A stretch of 8,499 nt of DNA from Saprospiraceae bacterium. Its GTDB lineage: Bacteria > Bacteroidota > Bacteroidia > Chitinophagales > Saprospiraceae. Below are positions 6,711 to 8,499 of the stretch, in pieces. Made by a program: the position numbers and the translations under genes. Each line of letters starts with the position of its first letter. Position 1 is the stretch's first letter. The stretch lies in the NCBI GenBank assembly GCA_016787375.1, contig JAEUUM010000403.1, forward strand, positions 1-8,499, written 5' to 3'. The notes beneath the pieces are model-generated. The model did no database searches. It saw nothing but the letters and a program-made list of their open reading frames with translations, and was not told the origin of the DNA.

Positions 6711-7006
6711 AATTCTTCAATAACAGCTGAGAGGCCTCTATCTATTAACCCATCTTTTAAGGGGCGTAATTCCGGTTTAGGTGCAGTTTTGACAGTTGCT
6801 TTGCCTTTATAATGAATAATGAGAGACAATTGCTCTGATTGTTCGTAAGTATAATTACAAATTTCCATCAAACACTGAATTACCCAATCAAAAGTATTGT
6901 GATCATCGTTGTAAATAATCAGTTCAGCATGTTTGCCCAACCGAGTTTCTAACTCGGTTTCGACCATCACATCTTCCTGGGTATCAAATTCTGGAAAAGA
7001 AATCAT
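6707..7006 (-). CDS. clpS: ATP-dependent Clp protease adaptor ClpS
   Basis: ClpS is a small cytoplasmic adaptor that binds proteins with destabilising N-terminal residues and passes them to ClpA(P) for degradation. This 99-residue copy has the binding-pocket motif Y-N-D-D-H-N-T-F-D-W-V (32-42), with N33, D34 and D35, and H65 in H-Y-K-G-K-A (65-70), matching the conserved pocket histidine. The N-terminal 25 residues are acidic and variable, as expected for the flexible arm. The family gatekeeper is often Met; here the corresponding spot is F39 or D40, so specificity could differ slightly. Its ATG lies 16 nt after a good promoter. clpA is not adjacent. The stop codon shares the TTAA of the convergent phosphatase gene. 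Confidence 0.93.
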   Translation of the reverse strand: MISFPEFDTQEDVMVETELETRLGKHAELIIYNDDHNTFDWVIQCLMEICNYTYEQSEQLSLIIHYKGKATVKTAPKPELRPLKDGLIDRGLSAVIEEF

Positions 7007-7022
7007 TTTGAAAAATTTATTG

Positions 7023-7053
7023 CAAAATTAAGCAAACTATTGAAGTCCGTCAA
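7023..7053 (-). promoter_or_regulatory. clpS promoter (TTG, 20 nt, TAATTTTG)
   Basis: On the minus strand TTG (7051-7053) is followed after exactly 20 nt by TAATTTTG (7023-7030), a perfect TAnnTTTG box. The box ends 16 nt before the clpS ATG. It is the best promoter in the window. The -33 element lies inside the end of the upstream peroxidase gene, so clpS can be transcribed separately from it. Confidence 0.6.
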
Positions 7054-7507
7054 GTACTTCCTTTATCTTATCAAAATCAGGGATATCGCCTGCACTTTCC
7101 AGTACTTCAGCATATCTTATTACTCCGTCTTTATCGACTACGAACGCAGATCTTTTTGATACTCCCTTCATATTTAGGATCCAGCTGTCATAAATTGCAC
7201 CATAGGCCTGGCTAACCTCTTTATTGAAGTCAGAAAGCAATGGAAAATTATAGGATTGATCTGTTTTAAACTTATTTAGGGTAAAAACTGAATCTACAGA
7301 AATTGCCAAAACCTGTGCATTCAAACTTGAGTAAATATTCATATTGTCTCTGATCGAACATAATTCAGAGGTACAAACTCCTGTAAATGCCTGCGGAAAG
7401 AAAAGAATTACAACGTTTTGTCCCAAGTAAGAAGACAAAGTAGTTTCTGCCTTGTCTGTGTCAAACAATGTAAAGTCTGGTGCTTTATCCCCAATTTTTA
7501 AATTCAT
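7037..7507 (-). CDS. Thiol peroxidase of the AhpE/BCP (PrxQ) type
   Basis: A cytoplasmic thioredoxin-fold peroxiredoxin that reduces hydrogen peroxide and organic peroxides. I choose the ATG at 7505-7507 (156 residues), which gives the standard M-N-L-K-I-G-D-K-A-P-D-F opening. The longer reading to 7567 only adds a non-conserved 20-residue extension. The active site is F-F-P-Q-A-F-T-G-V-C (36-45), with peroxidatic C45 and the supporting P38 and T42. C50 is five residues later, matching the C-X4-C resolving position of BCP/PrxQ. The surrounding F-T-G-V-C-T-S-E-L segment is closer to AhpE-type proteins, so the subfamily is not settled. The C-terminal S-K-R-S-A-F-V-V-D-K-D-G stretch is also family-typical. 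The gene lies 30 nt upstream of clpS and diverges from the EamA permease. Confidence 0.93.
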   Translation of the reverse strand: MNLKIGDKAPDFTLFDTDKAETTLSSYLGQNVVILFFPQAFTGVCTSELCSIRDNMNIYSSLNAQVLAISVDSVFTLNKFKTDQSYNFPLLSDFNKEVSQAYGAIYDSWILNMKGVSKRSAFVVDKDGVIRYAEVLESAGDIPDFDKIKEVLDGLQ

Positions 7508-7580
7508 AACGTTTAGTTTTTTGGCTATTAACACCTGTTTAAGCAGAAGGTTCTTAACTTCGGGCAAAATTTTCTGATTT

Positions 7581-8489
7581 TTGAGAGCAAAAGCAAAATA
7601 CCAACAGCTTGATAATGTGGCAAAGGCTTATGTGCAGCTCCATATATGTGTATTTCTTTGGGGTTTTACTGCTATACTTGGCAAGCTGATTTCCATTGCA
7701 GCACTTCCTTTGGTGTGGTGGCGTGTGGCCATCACGACAACAAGTCTTTTATTCGTTGGTGGGCTTATAACTAAATTAAAGTCGATACCTCGCCGTAAGA
7801 TTGGCACATACATGTTCATTGGTGTTTTGGTATGTATTCATTGGGTATTTTTTTATGCATCAATAAAAGCATCAAATGCTTCAGTTGGTGTTCTATGTAT
7901 GGCACTATCGCCAATTTTTACTGCATTTATAGAGCCTCTGTATTTTAAAAGGCGTATTTTATGGTTTGAAATAGCATTGAGCTTGTTGGTTATACCCGGA
8001 ATGTATTTGGTTACACAAAATATTTCTGCTTCTATGATTACCGGTTTGTTGTTTGGAATCATTTCAGCTCTATTCGCTGCTTGGTTTTCTACGCTGAATA
8101 AAAAATACATCGAAAACGCAGATCCGGTGTCCATTACATTTCTTGAGCTTGGAAGTGCATGGGTCTTCTTGAGTATAATTCTGCCTCTTACCGGACTCAT
8201 CGGATATGAATATTCTTTTTGGCCTTCAAAAAGTGATTGGCTTTATCTCTTTGCACTCGCTATTGTTTGCACGACAATTCCTTACATTTTGTCATTAATG
8301 TCGTTAAAGTACATCTCTGCATTTGCCACTACCTTGACAATCAATCTGGAGCCGGTGTATGGTATTTTTCTTGCCTGGATCATTCTTCATGAAGACAAAG
8401 AAGTAAGTCCCGGTTTTTATCTAGGTGTCATAATCATTTTATTCTCGGTTTTTAGTTATCCTTTCTTAAAACGATTAGCCAAATTTTGA
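7581..8489 (+). CDS. EamA/DMT-family membrane transporter
   Basis: A ten-helix permease of the drug/metabolite transporter superfamily with two EamA repeats (roughly residues 20-146 and 152-294 from the TTG). Visible marks are F-L-W-G-F-T-A-I-L-G-K-L (25-36), W-W-R-V (46-49), the S-V-G-V-L...S-P-I-F-T-A helix (101-115), and L-E-P-V-Y-G near the end (256-261). Such proteins export or import amino acids, sugars or drugs; nothing here fixes the substrate. The start is uncertain: a stop at 7575-7577 blocks extension and no in-frame ATG precedes the first helix. Candidates are TTG 7581, GTG 7617 and GTG 7632. The GTG starts put the first helix nearer the N-terminus, as is usual for the family. ATG 8491 just after the stop may open another gene. 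Confidence 0.88.
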   Translation: MRAKAKYQQLDNVAKAYVQLHICVFLWGFTAILGKLISIAALPLVWWRVAITTTSLLFVGGLITKLKSIPRRKIGTYMFIGVLVCIHWVFFYASIKASNASVGVLCMALSPIFTAFIEPLYFKRRILWFEIALSLLVIPGMYLVTQNISASMITGLLFGIISALFAAWFSTLNKKYIENADPVSITFLELGSAWVFLSIILPLTGLIGYEYSFWPSKSDWLYLFALAIVCTTIPYILSLMSLKYISAFATTLTINLEPVYGIFLAWIILHEDKEVSPGFYLGVIIILFSVFSYPFLKRLAKF

Positions 8490-8499
8490 TATGAATCTT

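Noticed and set aside
7508..7567. Extended N-terminus for the peroxiredoxin, starting at 7567
   Set aside because: The 20 added residues have no family similarity, while the ATG at 7505-7507 gives the typical opening.
7628..8200. Minus-strand frames at 7628-7819 and 7853-8200
   Set aside because: Both are antisense to the EamA permease, whose membrane helices and family motifs are clear.
1..8499. A novel defence or mobile system in the window
   Set aside because: No integrase, transposase, toxin-antitoxin pair, CRISPR repeat or defence gene set is visible. PglZ-domain proteins occur in BREX phage defence, but here the domain is fused to a receiver and matches PorX, with no BREX neighbours. 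The HD-domain gene alone does not make a dNTP-depletion defence system.

Overview
The window looks like a low-GC chromosomal segment of a Bacteroidota bacterium. The clearest marker is a full-length PorX-type protein, a response regulator fused to a PglZ domain, which is characteristic of Bacteroidota that use the type IX secretion system (T9SS). The TAnnTTTG-like promoter boxes and a surface-type beta-helix protein with a signal peptide ending in Ser-Gln fit the same group. I see no RNA genes, insertion sequences, integrases or CRISPR arrays. Most of the window is conserved housekeeping DNA.

Layout. Positions 1-1186 (minus) hold the N-terminal part of a large Asn/Ser-rich parallel beta-helix protein that runs off the left edge. 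Its ATG start, signal peptide and promoter are visible, but a run of eight G puts the start out of frame with the body. Positions 1187-1510 are intergenic, with that promoter and a cluster of inverted repeats. An HD-domain phosphohydrolase (1511-2728, minus) diverges from porX (2803-4362, plus). porX converges, with a 4-nt gap, on a two-gene minus-strand unit: tatC (4818-5645) followed by a small membrane protein with a possible PH-like fold (4367-4810). A divergent intergenic region (5646-5847) with a perfect 7-bp inverted repeat leads to a plus-strand pair: a single-pass membrane protein of unknown function (5848-6243) and a low-molecular-weight phosphotyrosine phosphatase (6249-6710). That pair converges, overlapping by 4 nt, on clpS (6707-7006, minus), which has its own good promoter. 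Next come a thiol peroxidase (7037-7507, minus) and, divergently, an EamA-family permease (7581-8489, plus) with no ATG start.

How the genes relate. The genes serve separate functions: nucleotide hydrolysis, T9SS control, folded-protein export, tyrosine dephosphorylation, ClpAP substrate selection and peroxide reduction. A plausible but unproven link is that the beta-helix protein may be a T9SS cargo and PorX controls T9SS genes. The sorting domain that would show this lies outside the window. The most notable observation is the poly-G tract between start codon and signal peptide of the beta-helix gene. It is either a phase-variation switch caught in the OFF state, a real frameshift mutation, or a homopolymer sequencing error.
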